A stretch of 64,000 nucleotides of DNA, taken from assembly GCA_945865175.1 (NCBI GenBank), contig CAMBDA010000001.1, positions 142,778 to 206,777 on the forward strand. The letters are read 5' to 3'. The position numbers were made by a program, and so were the translations under genes. A model generated the notes under the pieces. That model had not been told where the DNA came from and ran no database searches. It worked only from the letters and a program-made list of their open reading frames with translations. Shown here one piece after another: positions 54,454-62,621 of the stretch. Origin of the DNA: an uncultured Prevotellaceae bacterium (lineage in GTDB: Bacteria; Bacteroidota; Bacteroidia; Bacteroidales; Bacteroidaceae). The stretch's first letter is position 1. Each line of letters begins with the position of its first letter.

Positions 54454-55371
54454 CTATTTTTGTTCAACTTCGCCTCCGGCAATGCTGGAAGGAGTCCAGT
54501 CCTCCACTGCCACCGAACCGATGAGGACATAATTCTCGCCTACATTCAGAGTGACCGTGGTCACCTTGCCCGCAAGGAGAGATATGGCAGAGGAGTTGGT
54601 CCATGTGTATGTCTTGGTGCCGTCGTTCACTGTGATGGATGTCACCCCGTCCTGCGGAGGCAGAAGGAGGGAGTAGATGATGGATGTGGATGGTTGTGAG
54701 GCAGAAGAATTGGTCTGCTTGGCGAGCTGAAGGTCGGTTGGTGTGCCCTGGGCGCTTACCTTCATATCCGAAAAGTTGACGGAGTATTGCTTCTGGACCT
54801 TCACCGAGACCGTAAGATTGTCTTTATTCGTAACCTCATTGGCCAACTTACTGAGGTTGACCACCAACTTTGCCATGGCATGACTGAAGGCAAGACTCAC
54901 CTTGCCGTTGGAATATGTGTGATTTCCCTTCTTTGCCAACATCACATCGTCGCTGCTGACATTGCCCGTGAGCGTCATGGCGCTGATGTCGGAGGAAGAG
55001 GTGAGAGCAGGATAGATGGCATAGAAATCGTAGGGGGTTTCGAGATACTGCTCATACCACAACATTAAAGGAGATGCCGACCACTTGCCGCTGGCGAGGG
55101 TGTAGGTGGTCTTCTCGGTGGAGGTGTTGTTACCAACAAGGTCGGGCGTGACGTCCTTAGGCACACGAATCAGGGTGATGGCATCGCCATTGGCGAACTC
55201 AGCCTCATTGCCATTGTAGGTAACACGAGTGGCCGTGCCGACAGAAGCCTCGATGTCAACCATTTTGGCTATGGCATTACCGTCAGCCTTGTCGTCCGAC
55301 TGGCACGAAGAGGCAGTGAGCAGCATGAGAGCCGACATGCACTGCGACAGGAGATATGCTTTTCTTTTCAT
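54454..55371 (-). CDS. Fimbrillin family lipoprotein
   Basis: The 305-residue protein begins MKRKAYLLSQCMSALMLLTA followed by SSCQSD (lipobox Cys near 23). Fimbrillin hallmarks are VDIEASVGTATRVTYNGNEA, DAITLIRVPKDV, PYDFYAIYPALTSS, VSLAFSHAMAKLVVNLSKLA, and VTTVTLNVGENYVLIGSVAV. The putative processing site is Arg (ATRV). It is nine nt after the anchor-like gene, hence the first pilin of the operon. Confidence 0.84.
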   Translation of the reverse strand: MKRKAYLLSQCMSALMLLTASSCQSDDKADGNAIAKMVDIEASVGTATRVTYNGNEAEFANGDAITLIRVPKDVTPDLVGNNTSTEKTTYTLASGKWSASPLMLWYEQYLETPYDFYAIYPALTSSSDISAMTLTGNVSSDDVMLAKKGNHTYSNGKVSLAFSHAMAKLVVNLSKLANEVTNKDNLTVSVKVQKQYSVNFSDMKVSAQGTPTDLQLAKQTNSSASQPSTSIIYSLLLPPQDGVTSITVNDGTKTYTWTNSSAISLLAGKVTTVTLNVGENYVLIGSVAVEDWTPSSIAGGEVEQK

Positions 55372-55379
55372 ACCAATAA

Positions 55380-56210
55380 TCAGTTATTTGGGTTAAGCAC
55401 CTCGCCGTAATATACAAAGAGCGTCTCCCACTGGTTGATAGTGATGGTGGAGAGGGTGAGCGGGGTGCTGATATCATTGTAATTGAGTTTTACGGTGTAT
55501 TTGCCTGCCGACTCCATACGGTCGCAGGTGAGGAGACTGCTTCGGCTTGCTCCGTTGCTCTCGGTGATTTCCACCTGGATATACGAATTGCTGTCGGTGG
55601 GCACAGTGGGCATAAGGTATATTGGAGTGGTGGTGATTGTGCCATCAACCGCACTGGCTGAGGGTATATCCACCTTGGTGGAGACATCCGACAAGCTGAA
55701 GGCTATCTTATTGTCGGAGTCAAGGCCTAATGACCATCCCTTGGAGGCATTGAGCACCTGGGCATTGAGCGTAGAGCCCTCTGGTGCATTCTCCACAACA
55801 ACGGTGATACGGGAGGTTATGCGCTGGAGTATGGCTTCAACAACCTGGGTGCCAGAGTTGACGATTTGAAAACTCACAACCGAGTAGAACGTGCCATCGC
55901 TGATGGAGGCTGAATACGAGCCTTTTTCCAGTTTGATGAGGGTGGAAGCAATATCCTTCGGGGTCATCGACTTTTTGGAGAATGCTACTTCGCCGTTGGC
56001 GTCATAGATAATCACGTCGAATGACTTGCTTGAATAATCGCCACCTTCGGGGTCTTGCCATCTGGTGGCAAAGGTGATATACGAGAAGTTTTGATGGTGA
56101 AACTCATTCTCGATGCTATTGGTATTGTGACACGACACCAACAGACCATGAAAAACAAACAATATACCTATATATATAATATAGAGTAGATGTCTCTGCT
56201 TATACGTCAT
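55380..56210 (-). CDS. FimB/Mfa2-like anchor lipoprotein
   Basis: The 276-residue protein has an N-terminal hydrophobic segment ending in the lipobox LLVSC (near residue 27). Two beta-sandwich-like halves follow: FDVIIYDANGEVAFSKKSMT, LIKLEKGSYSASISDGTFYS, LQRITSRITVVVENAPEGST, and KYTVKLNYNDISTPLTLSTI. It has no TR/TK processing motif close to the Cys, as expected for a stationary FimB/Mfa2-type anchor instead of a polymerising pilin. It lies between the outer-membrane barrel gene (ATGA overlap) and the first pilin. Confidence 0.6.
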   Translation of the reverse strand: MTYKQRHLLYIIYIGILFVFHGLLVSCHNTNSIENEFHHQNFSYITFATRWQDPEGGDYSSKSFDVIIYDANGEVAFSKKSMTPKDIASTLIKLEKGSYSASISDGTFYSVVSFQIVNSGTQVVEAILQRITSRITVVVENAPEGSTLNAQVLNASKGWSLGLDSDNKIAFSLSDVSTKVDIPSASAVDGTITTTPIYLMPTVPTDSNSYIQVEITESNGASRSSLLTCDRMESAGKYTVKLNYNDISTPLTLSTITINQWETLFVYYGEVLNPNN

Positions 56211-56944
56211 CGCCGGCCTCCTTTCTTGAAATTATACGTTATACGCAGACCAGTGTCCCAGATGGTGTTGGCAGTATGATAGAAACGGGGGAATCCGTCG
56301 ATGCCGTCACCGGTGATATACGATAGGCCTGTGTAAAGACCCAATGACACGTCGGGCTTCACTGCATAGTCAACATGCAGGCGGCATGCCAAACCCAGAT
56401 GCCAATCGGCTGGACGCGAAATGAATTTGCTGTGGTTGTCATTCTGATAGATGGTGGCCTTGGAGCCTTGCGCGGTGATACCCGGGGAGAGGGTCACACT
56501 CCATCGTGATGGTGAGGAAACGAACAGCGGCAGAATATTGACATTGATATGCATACCGAAGTCAAACAATGTTGACTTGCTCATTATGTCCTTATAGGGG
56601 AGGGTGGGCATGTCGAGAACGGGAGAGAAATAGTGATTGCCGTCCTGGCCCAACCAGCTGTCTTGCAAGCAACAGTCACGGGGAAACATTAATGCCTTGC
56701 CCACGTTCATTTGGAGCTCTATACCGAATATATTTGTTAACTGCCTGCCGGCGAACATACCGACCGACCATCCACAACGGGTTTTGTCGGCTCCGAAACT
56801 GGAGAAGGTACTCATAGCCATTCGCGGGCCGCCTTGCAAACCAACATACCATCGGGCATTTTCAGTGTTCTGGGCTAATAGAGTGTTGGGGCATAACAAT
56901 AGCATTAGAAGCGCCAGAGCAATGCCATTGGTTTTCTTTTTCAT
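56207..56944 (-). CDS. Outer-membrane beta-barrel protein heading the pilus operon
   Basis: Start at 56944 (MKKKTNGIALALLMLLLCPN, cleavage after LLAQ) gives 245 residues; an alternative ATG at 56980 would bury the signal. Alternating strands, such as WYVGLQGGPRMAMST, GWSVGMFAGRQLTNIFGIEL, and SLGLYTGLSYIT, end with TGLRITYNFKKGGRR. This is typical of small OmpA/PorT-like barrels of Bacteroidetes. Barrel genes of this kind often precede FimB/Mfa2 genes in Bacteroidales pilus operons. Its stop overlaps the anchor gene start by four bases. Confidence 0.72.
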   Translation of the reverse strand: MKKKTNGIALALLMLLLCPNTLLAQNTENARWYVGLQGGPRMAMSTFSSFGADKTRCGWSVGMFAGRQLTNIFGIELQMNVGKALMFPRDCCLQDSWLGQDGNHYFSPVLDMPTLPYKDIMSKSTLFDFGMHINVNILPLFVSSPSRWSVTLSPGITAQGSKATIYQNDNHSKFISRPADWHLGLACRLHVDYAVKPDVSLGLYTGLSYITGDGIDGFPRFYHTANTIWDTGLRITYNFKKGGRR

Positions 56945-56980
56945 TATTGTTGTTGTTGTTATTAGGTAGGTTCTATTCAT

Positions 56981-57388
56981 TACAATTCTCTGAGGAATTA
57001 CCTTTATTTTTAATATGTAAGCCTAACTTCATACCTATACATTATAATTTGGTTAAATTTTCGCGGCTAAATTACAAAGAATCATTGAAATATGCAAGAA
57101 AAATCACAAAAAAAATCACAAAAAAACTTTTCCCCATAATTTTTGTTCAAATATCTGTAAGCGTCTCCACGATGTCGTATTGCGTCGTCCATTTTCAGTC
57201 ACAAATTCCGATTAGTGTTGTTTTGATACACTTTTCGGAACTTAACATGGGAATGTTCCTCTATCATAGTTGAGGGATATTGATCATTCCCCTTATATTT
57301 GTAGGTATCTATAACCATAACCATATGTGAACAAAATACGTTTTGGAATTTCAGCATTCAAAAATCTATAAATAACAATATAGTTTAA
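56981..57388. other. AT-rich intergenic region upstream of the pilus operon
   Basis: No gene is credible here. It contains the operon promoter (57067-57097), a twofold AAAAATCACAAAA repeat at about 57100-57126, and further AT-rich sequence without a clear terminator for the convergent or flanking genes. Confidence 0.6.
57067..57097 (-). promoter_or_regulatory. Promoter of the pilus operon
   Basis: On the minus strand TTG (57097-57095), 20 bp spacer, TAATTTAG (57074-57067; one mismatch to TAnnTTTG). The leader to the barrel gene is about 120 nt. Confidence 0.55.
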
Positions 57389-58753
57389 CTAATGCTGCAG
57401 ATTGGAGATTGCATACAGGGGCAGTATGCTTATTTGCCTTTCCTCGCCATTGGCCTCATCCTTCACCGTCAGTTTGCCGAAATTCTCGAGCGATGCACGT
57501 ATGGCATTGGTAATATTTTTCTTCTGCATAAACAGCCGCAGACTCTTCATCTTGCCGCTGATACCAGATTTCACCTCTATCGGCATGACTTTTCCTTCAT
57601 TCATTAATATATAATCAACCTCTGAAGTCGTCCCTCTTTCGAGGTTCTCCCAATAGTAGAGTTCATGGCGCACGCGGGGACTTGAATACTTTATCAACTC
57701 CCATCCAGCCACCATTTCCGTCAATCCACCTTTGTTCACCAAGTCTGCTGCCGTGCCGAGCATAATGACGTTCATCTGCTCTTTTGCACCGCCAAGATAC
57801 AGGTCACATATACGAAGCAAGAGACCACTGTCTAAGAATATGTATTTTTTGAATTTGGGGTTGCCCTCTGCTCCTAACGGTGCGCCATTAGCAGCTGTGT
57901 GCATCACTTCCTTTATCAAGCCTGCATCGCACAGCATTGTCAATGCGCGCTTTATGTCATCAGTCCTATATCCACCCTCAACTCTGCTATATACGAATTT
58001 GCTTCCTGTCTGAGCTACCACGCTATGTAGAGTATTCCTAAGTAATTGCGGGTCAATGCGTTCTGAATATTTTACAAAGTCATCATAATATGTCTGATGA
58101 ATGTCTTCCTGCTCTGCGGCACATGCGAGATAGTCATTTGTGGACAGCCATTGCACTATGCAGGCGGGCATGCCTCCCACTATCAGATATTTCCTGAATT
58201 CATCCACAAGTCCCTTGTGCATACTGTCAAACAAGGGATGGTCGCTATCAGCATTGCGCTTGCAATCCACCCACGTCTTCTTACCCTCTGCCAAGAGGAA
58301 CTCGTCGAATGACAGCGGATACATAAACATCGAGCGGATTCTTCCCACACCGAAAGACCTGATGTTCTTCAGTGCAAACTCAAGCAATGAGCCTGCGGCT
58401 ATGACATGTAGCTCGGGATAGTCCTCCTTGAAAAACCACAGGCTCTTAATGGCGTTCTCACATACCTGAATCTCGTCGATGAAAACCAATGTCTTGCCAG
58501 GCACAACAGGCACTCCATAAAGACCACTCAACTGGTTAGCTATTTCTCTCACATTCGTGTTGGAGGTAAACAGGGATTTTAGTTCCTCGTTTCTTTCCAA
58601 ATTGACTTCTATAAAATAGTCAAAAAATGTTGCGAGATGCCTGACACTACTCGACTTTCCCACCTGCCTTGCCCCACGCAGGAGCAATGGCTTGTGGGTT
58701 GATGCATTCTTCCATGCAAGCAGCTCTTTGTCTATCAGTCTTTCTATATACAT
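57389..58753 (-). CDS. AAA ATPase with DUF4143 domain
   Basis: Start at 58753 (MYIERLIDKELLAWKNASTH) gives 454 residues. Walker A is GARQVGKS (27-34) and Walker B lies in KTLVFIDEIQ, followed by the sensor region LHVIAAGSLLEFAL. The C-terminal DUF4143 half includes SEVDYILMNEGKVMPIEVKS, a PD-(D/E)XK-like E-x-K core. Such stand-alone ATPases are very frequent in Bacteroidales and their task is unknown; a link to mobile DNA or defence is often suspected. It has its own promoter. Confidence 0.9.
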   Translation of the reverse strand: MYIERLIDKELLAWKNASTHKPLLLRGARQVGKSSSVRHLATFFDYFIEVNLERNEELKSLFTSNTNVREIANQLSGLYGVPVVPGKTLVFIDEIQVCENAIKSLWFFKEDYPELHVIAAGSLLEFALKNIRSFGVGRIRSMFMYPLSFDEFLLAEGKKTWVDCKRNADSDHPLFDSMHKGLVDEFRKYLIVGGMPACIVQWLSTNDYLACAAEQEDIHQTYYDDFVKYSERIDPQLLRNTLHSVVAQTGSKFVYSRVEGGYRTDDIKRALTMLCDAGLIKEVMHTAANGAPLGAEGNPKFKKYIFLDSGLLLRICDLYLGGAKEQMNVIMLGTAADLVNKGGLTEMVAGWELIKYSSPRVRHELYYWENLERGTTSEVDYILMNEGKVMPIEVKSGISGKMKSLRLFMQKKNITNAIRASLENFGKLTVKDEANGEERQISILPLYAISNLQH

Positions 58754-58777
58754 TAGAGTAATATTATACTTCGGCTG

Positions 58778-58808
58778 CAAAGTTACACATTTTCAGTCAT
58801 TCCCGCAA
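58778..58808 (-). promoter_or_regulatory. Promoter of the DUF4143 ATPase gene
   Basis: On the minus strand TTG (58808-58806), 20 bp spacer, TAACTTTG (58785-58778), with a 24-nt leader. Confidence 0.75.
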
Positions 58809-58973
58809 CTTTTTACTATAAAAATTGTAAAAAGTCAGAGGAATAATATGGTGATTTTTGCAAAAAGTCAGAGGAATAACAGCATAAAAATGACCTCAAC
58901 TGAAATAGATTGTCAACTTTATCTAGGTTTAAGGGATGTTCTATAAATTAACTTGCTAACAATTGGATATTTA

Positions 58974-59005
58974 TTTTGATATTTCGATAAAAAATAGTAT
59001 CTTTG
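58974..59005 (+). promoter_or_regulatory. Promoter of the GLPGLI/TonB-receptor pair
   Basis: TTTTG (58974-58978), 19 bp spacer, TATCTTTG (58998-59005). The leader of about 170 nt begins with three AGAATCATAC-like direct repeats (59013-59046). Confidence 0.7.
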
Positions 59006-59083
59006 CGGTAGAAATCATACAGAATCATACAGAATTATGCAGAAATCTACTATATACCGCTGCATACAGACGAACCGACGGCT

Positions 59084-59191
59084 ATGGATGCAGTACTTAC
59101 AAGAATTGAGGAGCCGCTGATGAACCTGTCATCTGATGCGAAAGAAGTAATAATAACCCAAACACATCATAAACTATGCAAAAGATTTTAG
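59084..59191 (+). CDS. Possible 35-residue leader peptide
   Basis: A small ORF (MDAVLTRIEEPLMNLSSDAK and on) fills most of the leader of the GLPGLI gene and overlaps its start by 16 nt. It has a plausible helical composition but no recognised family and no clear ribosome-binding site. It may be chance. Confidence 0.25.
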   Translation: MDAVLTRIEEPLMNLSSDAKEVIITQTHHKLCKRF

Positions 59192-60012
59192 TGATCATGA
59201 TGGCCCTCGCACTGACAACAGCAGCGCAGGCACAAACAGAGACAGTTGACACGGCGCAGTTCGTGGCTGTGTACGACTACGAGTGTAGAACACAGAACGA
59301 CGAGGCTGCACCCGTCACGGACAGGATGCAGGTAGTGGTACAAGTAGGACGGACGGTAACGAAGTCGATGCCGTACTCGGCCTATCCTGTGTATGACGCC
59401 GAATCAAAACCCGATGTGGCAGCAGGATTCCAAGAGGCTCTGATGCACATGCCGACGGTGTGGACAGGCTACCCCGAAGGGCAGACCACCGTGCGCGAGT
59501 TCATCTTCCCCCATGATTACGAGGGTTACGAGCCTACGCCAGACATCGCGTGGACGCTCAGCGAAGACACCGTGACCGTGAGCGACCACCTCTGTCAACA
59601 AGCCACGGCAACATTCAGAGGCTTGGAGTGGCATGTATGGTACACCGAGGAGATTCCATCGTCAGCTGGGCCGTGGCGGTTGCGTGGTCTGCCAGGGCTG
59701 ATAGTCAAGGCAGAAAGCGAAGTGCACACGTTCTGTCTTGCGAAACTGCGGATGGAGGCATCACCCATCACTGCGCCAGAGCAAACCCCCGAAGTGCATA
59801 GGATGAAGTACGCCAAGCTGTTGAAGCACAAGAACGAGATTTATGGCAACCGCCAGTATGCCAAGAATCCCATGTACTATGTGCCCAACCCCCAGGGCAG
59901 CATCACGGATATGAGTGTCCTCAAACGCAACGGCCAGAAACTTGTATTTGCTAATGGCGGTCATCCGCTACTAACGAAAGCACATGTGTATCAACCTCTG
60001 GAACTGAAGTAA
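59176..60012 (+). CDS. GLPGLI family exported protein
   Basis: The 278-residue protein has a signal peptide (MQKILVIMMALALTTAAQAQ) and the name-giving motif GLPGLI at 171-176 in PWRLRGLPGLIVKAES. It also shows a typical WYTEEIPSSAGPW approach. GLPGLI proteins are Bacteroidetes-specific, of unknown function, and are usually encoded with a large TonB-receptor-like protein, as here (six nt gap). They are probably periplasmic or surface partners of that receptor. Confidence 0.9.
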   Translation: MQKILVIMMALALTTAAQAQTETVDTAQFVAVYDYECRTQNDEAAPVTDRMQVVVQVGRTVTKSMPYSAYPVYDAESKPDVAAGFQEALMHMPTVWTGYPEGQTTVREFIFPHDYEGYEPTPDIAWTLSEDTVTVSDHLCQQATATFRGLEWHVWYTEEIPSSAGPWRLRGLPGLIVKAESEVHTFCLAKLRMEASPITAPEQTPEVHRMKYAKLLKHKNEIYGNRQYAKNPMYYVPNPQGSITDMSVLKRNGQKLVFANGGHPLLTKAHVYQPLELK

Positions 60013-60018
60013 AGAACC

Positions 60019-62592
60019 ATGCAACGACTCCTATACACTATATTATATGTGGTGCTGGCCGTCCATGCATCGGCACAAACCATGGTGACGGGGCGGGTGA
60101 CAGACATGCAGAACAAGCCCGTGAGTGATGTGATTGTAAAACTGGTGAGCGGCAGCAAGACGCTGGCGTTCACCAGCAGCAACGCACAGGGCGAGTATAG
60201 CCTTGAAGTCAAGAACGTGCCCAGCGGGGAGGTGACGCTACAATTCACCCATATCAGTTATGAGAAGGAGTCGGAAAGGCTGTCTTTCAAGGAAAAGGCT
60301 GTAAAGGTGGACATGCTGCTGACTCCGAAGGCTGTGTCGCTGAAGGAGGTGACGGTGAAGACCGACCCGCTGCGGCAACGTGGCGACACGTTGAGCCACA
60401 ACCTCGCGTCGTTCCTCGGCAAGGGCGACGTGACGCTGGAGGACGGGCTGAGGCGATTGCCAGGCGTGGACGTGGCACAGAGCGGTGCCATCAGTTATAT
60501 GGGTAAGCCCATCTCGCAGTTCAACATCGAGGGACTGGACATGCTGGGTGGCAAGTACAACCTGGCGACGAGGAACATCCCGGCGGACTACGTGACGCAG
60601 GTGGAGATAGTGCGCAACCACCACAGACGACGGGTGGAGAAGGACGTGCCGAGCAACGAGGTGTCGATGAACATCCGGCTGTCGAACAAGGCGAAGTTCA
60701 AGCCGTTCGGGCAGGAAGAGGCGGGCGCTGGATACATGAAGGACGGGAACGACAGGCTCCAAGCCTTGCTCGGCGTGACGGGCATGATGTTCACCGATAA
60801 GTTCCAGACCATCTGTTCGCTGAAAGGCGGTAACTACAAGAGCTTCGCACAGGCCGACATGATAGACCATTTCGGCGGCTCGGACGTGACGACACCCGCC
60901 ACCAGTCTGTTCGGCGGCTTCGATGGCGGTGCGCCTCCGCAAGGCGAATACCTTTACCAGCGCAATGGCATGGCGACGCTCAACGGCATCCATAAACTGG
61001 ACTCGGCCACGACGGTGAAGGTGAATGCCGACTACAGCTACCACCGCGCCACGCACGACATCAGTCAGAGCAGCACGTATCTGACTGGCACAGGCGACTA
61101 CGTAACCGTAAACGAACAGACCTCGCCGCTGACGAAGGTGCATCTGCCTAAGCTGACGGTGAACTACCTAAAGAACGCCGACCGCGTGTATTTCAGCGAA
61201 ACGTTCGTTGTAAAGGGGAAGTTTGAGCAGAACGAAGGTGATGTGTTAGCCAATCAGCAGCTGGTGGAGCAGCGGAGGAAGACATCTTCGTTTGAGGTGG
61301 GCAACGACCTGTTCTGGATGGGCAGGACGGAGAAGGGCACTCGCCGACATGTCAATGCGTCGGTGTCGTTCAAAAGGACGCCGACATTGCGCTTGTCTTT
61401 CGTGAACGACGGACGGGGCTATGGACAGACGGCGCAGTCATCGACGCTCTCGATGAACGTCGGTTCATCGTTCAACATCCCCATCGGCAAGGTGTTCCGG
61501 CTCAGTCTGCCTGTCAGGGTGAGCGCGATGTATGATGACGTGGAAACAAACCGCGTGGCAACGGGAGAAGTGAATGACATCCGCGGCTGGTCATTCACAC
61601 CCAGCATCAATCCCGGCTTCGAGATTCATTCGCGCAACCGCCGCTTCTACCTCAGTGCCGGACTGGGGGCCGCACTGAAGGGTCTTTATTATAACAAGCT
61701 CAACTACACGAAGCCCGTGCTCAATCCCTCGATGGGCATCAACTACACATTTTCTGCCAACAGCAAGCTGCAGTTCTCGACGGGCTACACGACGCAGATT
61801 GGCGACATGATGACGCTGCTGACGGAGCCGATGCAGGTGGACTACCGCTCGGTGCGCACCTCCTCGGGCATTATCGGCGAACAGGACACGTGGCACACAT
61901 CGGGCGACTGGAAGTGGCAGCTTCCCATGCAGTATTTCACACTGAGCCTCGCGGCCAGCCACAGCGAGGGCAAGCGCAACACGCTCTACTCGCAGAGTGT
62001 CAGCGGCATCGACATCAGTAGCTCTGCCCTGCAACGCGATACTCGCAGCCGCTCCACCAACTTCTCCGTCAGCAGCACGAAGAACTTCCCTTCTATCTTT
62101 ACCAAACTTGGTGCAGATGCCTCTTATGGTTTTGGCGACAGTGAGCAGGCCGTAAATGCCAACATCATCAAGATTCGTTCGAACAACTACGACCTCCACG
62201 GCAATGCCTCCGTCACCCCCATCCAGTGGCTCGAACTGCGCTACGACATCCGCTATGGCTGGTCACGCTCCCGCTATTCCGAGGAAAGCAACACAGTAAC
62301 CTCCCTTACCCATAGCGGTGCCATCCACGTTTTCCCCATCGCCACCCTCGACCTCTCCTTAGACTATGATCATGTGCGCCGCCAGATAACTACCGACCAA
62401 TACAAGCGTATGTCCCTCTTCAACGCCTCGGCTCAGTACAAGTGGAAACAGTGCGTCCTCCGTCTGGAACTCACCAATCTCCTGAACCAGCGCAGCTACT
62501 CCTACACCGTCTTCGACGGCATCAACACCTACACCTATGACTACGGCCTCTGCGGTCGTACCGCAATGATAAGAACAACATTCAAATTATAA
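60019..62592 (+). CDS. TonB-dependent receptor-like outer-membrane protein with carboxypeptidase-like N-terminal domain
   Basis: The 857-residue protein has a signal peptide ending VHASAQ. A CarboxypepD_reg-like domain (about 20-105: VTGRVTDMQNKPVSDVIVKL) follows, then a plug-like domain (about 110-220: KEVTVKTDPLRQRGDTLSHN, RRLPGVDVAQSGAISYMGKP, QVEIVRNHH). A large barrel ends RTAMIRTTFKL. It is of the group that pairs with GLPGLI proteins instead of SusC/SusD. The transported substrate is unknown. The intact C-terminal strand shows the gene is complete; a group II intron lies 29 bp downstream in antisense orientation. Confidence 0.87.
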   Translation: MQRLLYTILYVVLAVHASAQTMVTGRVTDMQNKPVSDVIVKLVSGSKTLAFTSSNAQGEYSLEVKNVPSGEVTLQFTHISYEKESERLSFKEKAVKVDMLLTPKAVSLKEVTVKTDPLRQRGDTLSHNLASFLGKGDVTLEDGLRRLPGVDVAQSGAISYMGKPISQFNIEGLDMLGGKYNLATRNIPADYVTQVEIVRNHHRRRVEKDVPSNEVSMNIRLSNKAKFKPFGQEEAGAGYMKDGNDRLQALLGVTGMMFTDKFQTICSLKGGNYKSFAQADMIDHFGGSDVTTPATSLFGGFDGGAPPQGEYLYQRNGMATLNGIHKLDSATTVKVNADYSYHRATHDISQSSTYLTGTGDYVTVNEQTSPLTKVHLPKLTVNYLKNADRVYFSETFVVKGKFEQNEGDVLANQQLVEQRRKTSSFEVGNDLFWMGRTEKGTRRHVNASVSFKRTPTLRLSFVNDGRGYGQTAQSSTLSMNVGSSFNIPIGKVFRLSLPVRVSAMYDDVETNRVATGEVNDIRGWSFTPSINPGFEIHSRNRRFYLSAGLGAALKGLYYNKLNYTKPVLNPSMGINYTFSANSKLQFSTGYTTQIGDMMTLLTEPMQVDYRSVRTSSGIIGEQDTWHTSGDWKWQLPMQYFTLSLAASHSEGKRNTLYSQSVSGIDISSSALQRDTRSRSTNFSVSSTKNFPSIFTKLGADASYGFGDSEQAVNANIIKIRSNNYDLHGNASVTPIQWLELRYDIRYGWSRSRYSEESNTVTSLTHSGAIHVFPIATLDLSLDYDHVRRQITTDQYKRMSLFNASAQYKWKQCVLRLELTNLLNQRSYSYTVFDGINTYTYDYGLCGRTAMIRTTFKL

Positions 62593-62621
62593 TAGTTATG
62601 AACAGTTTATGGGGGACAAGG

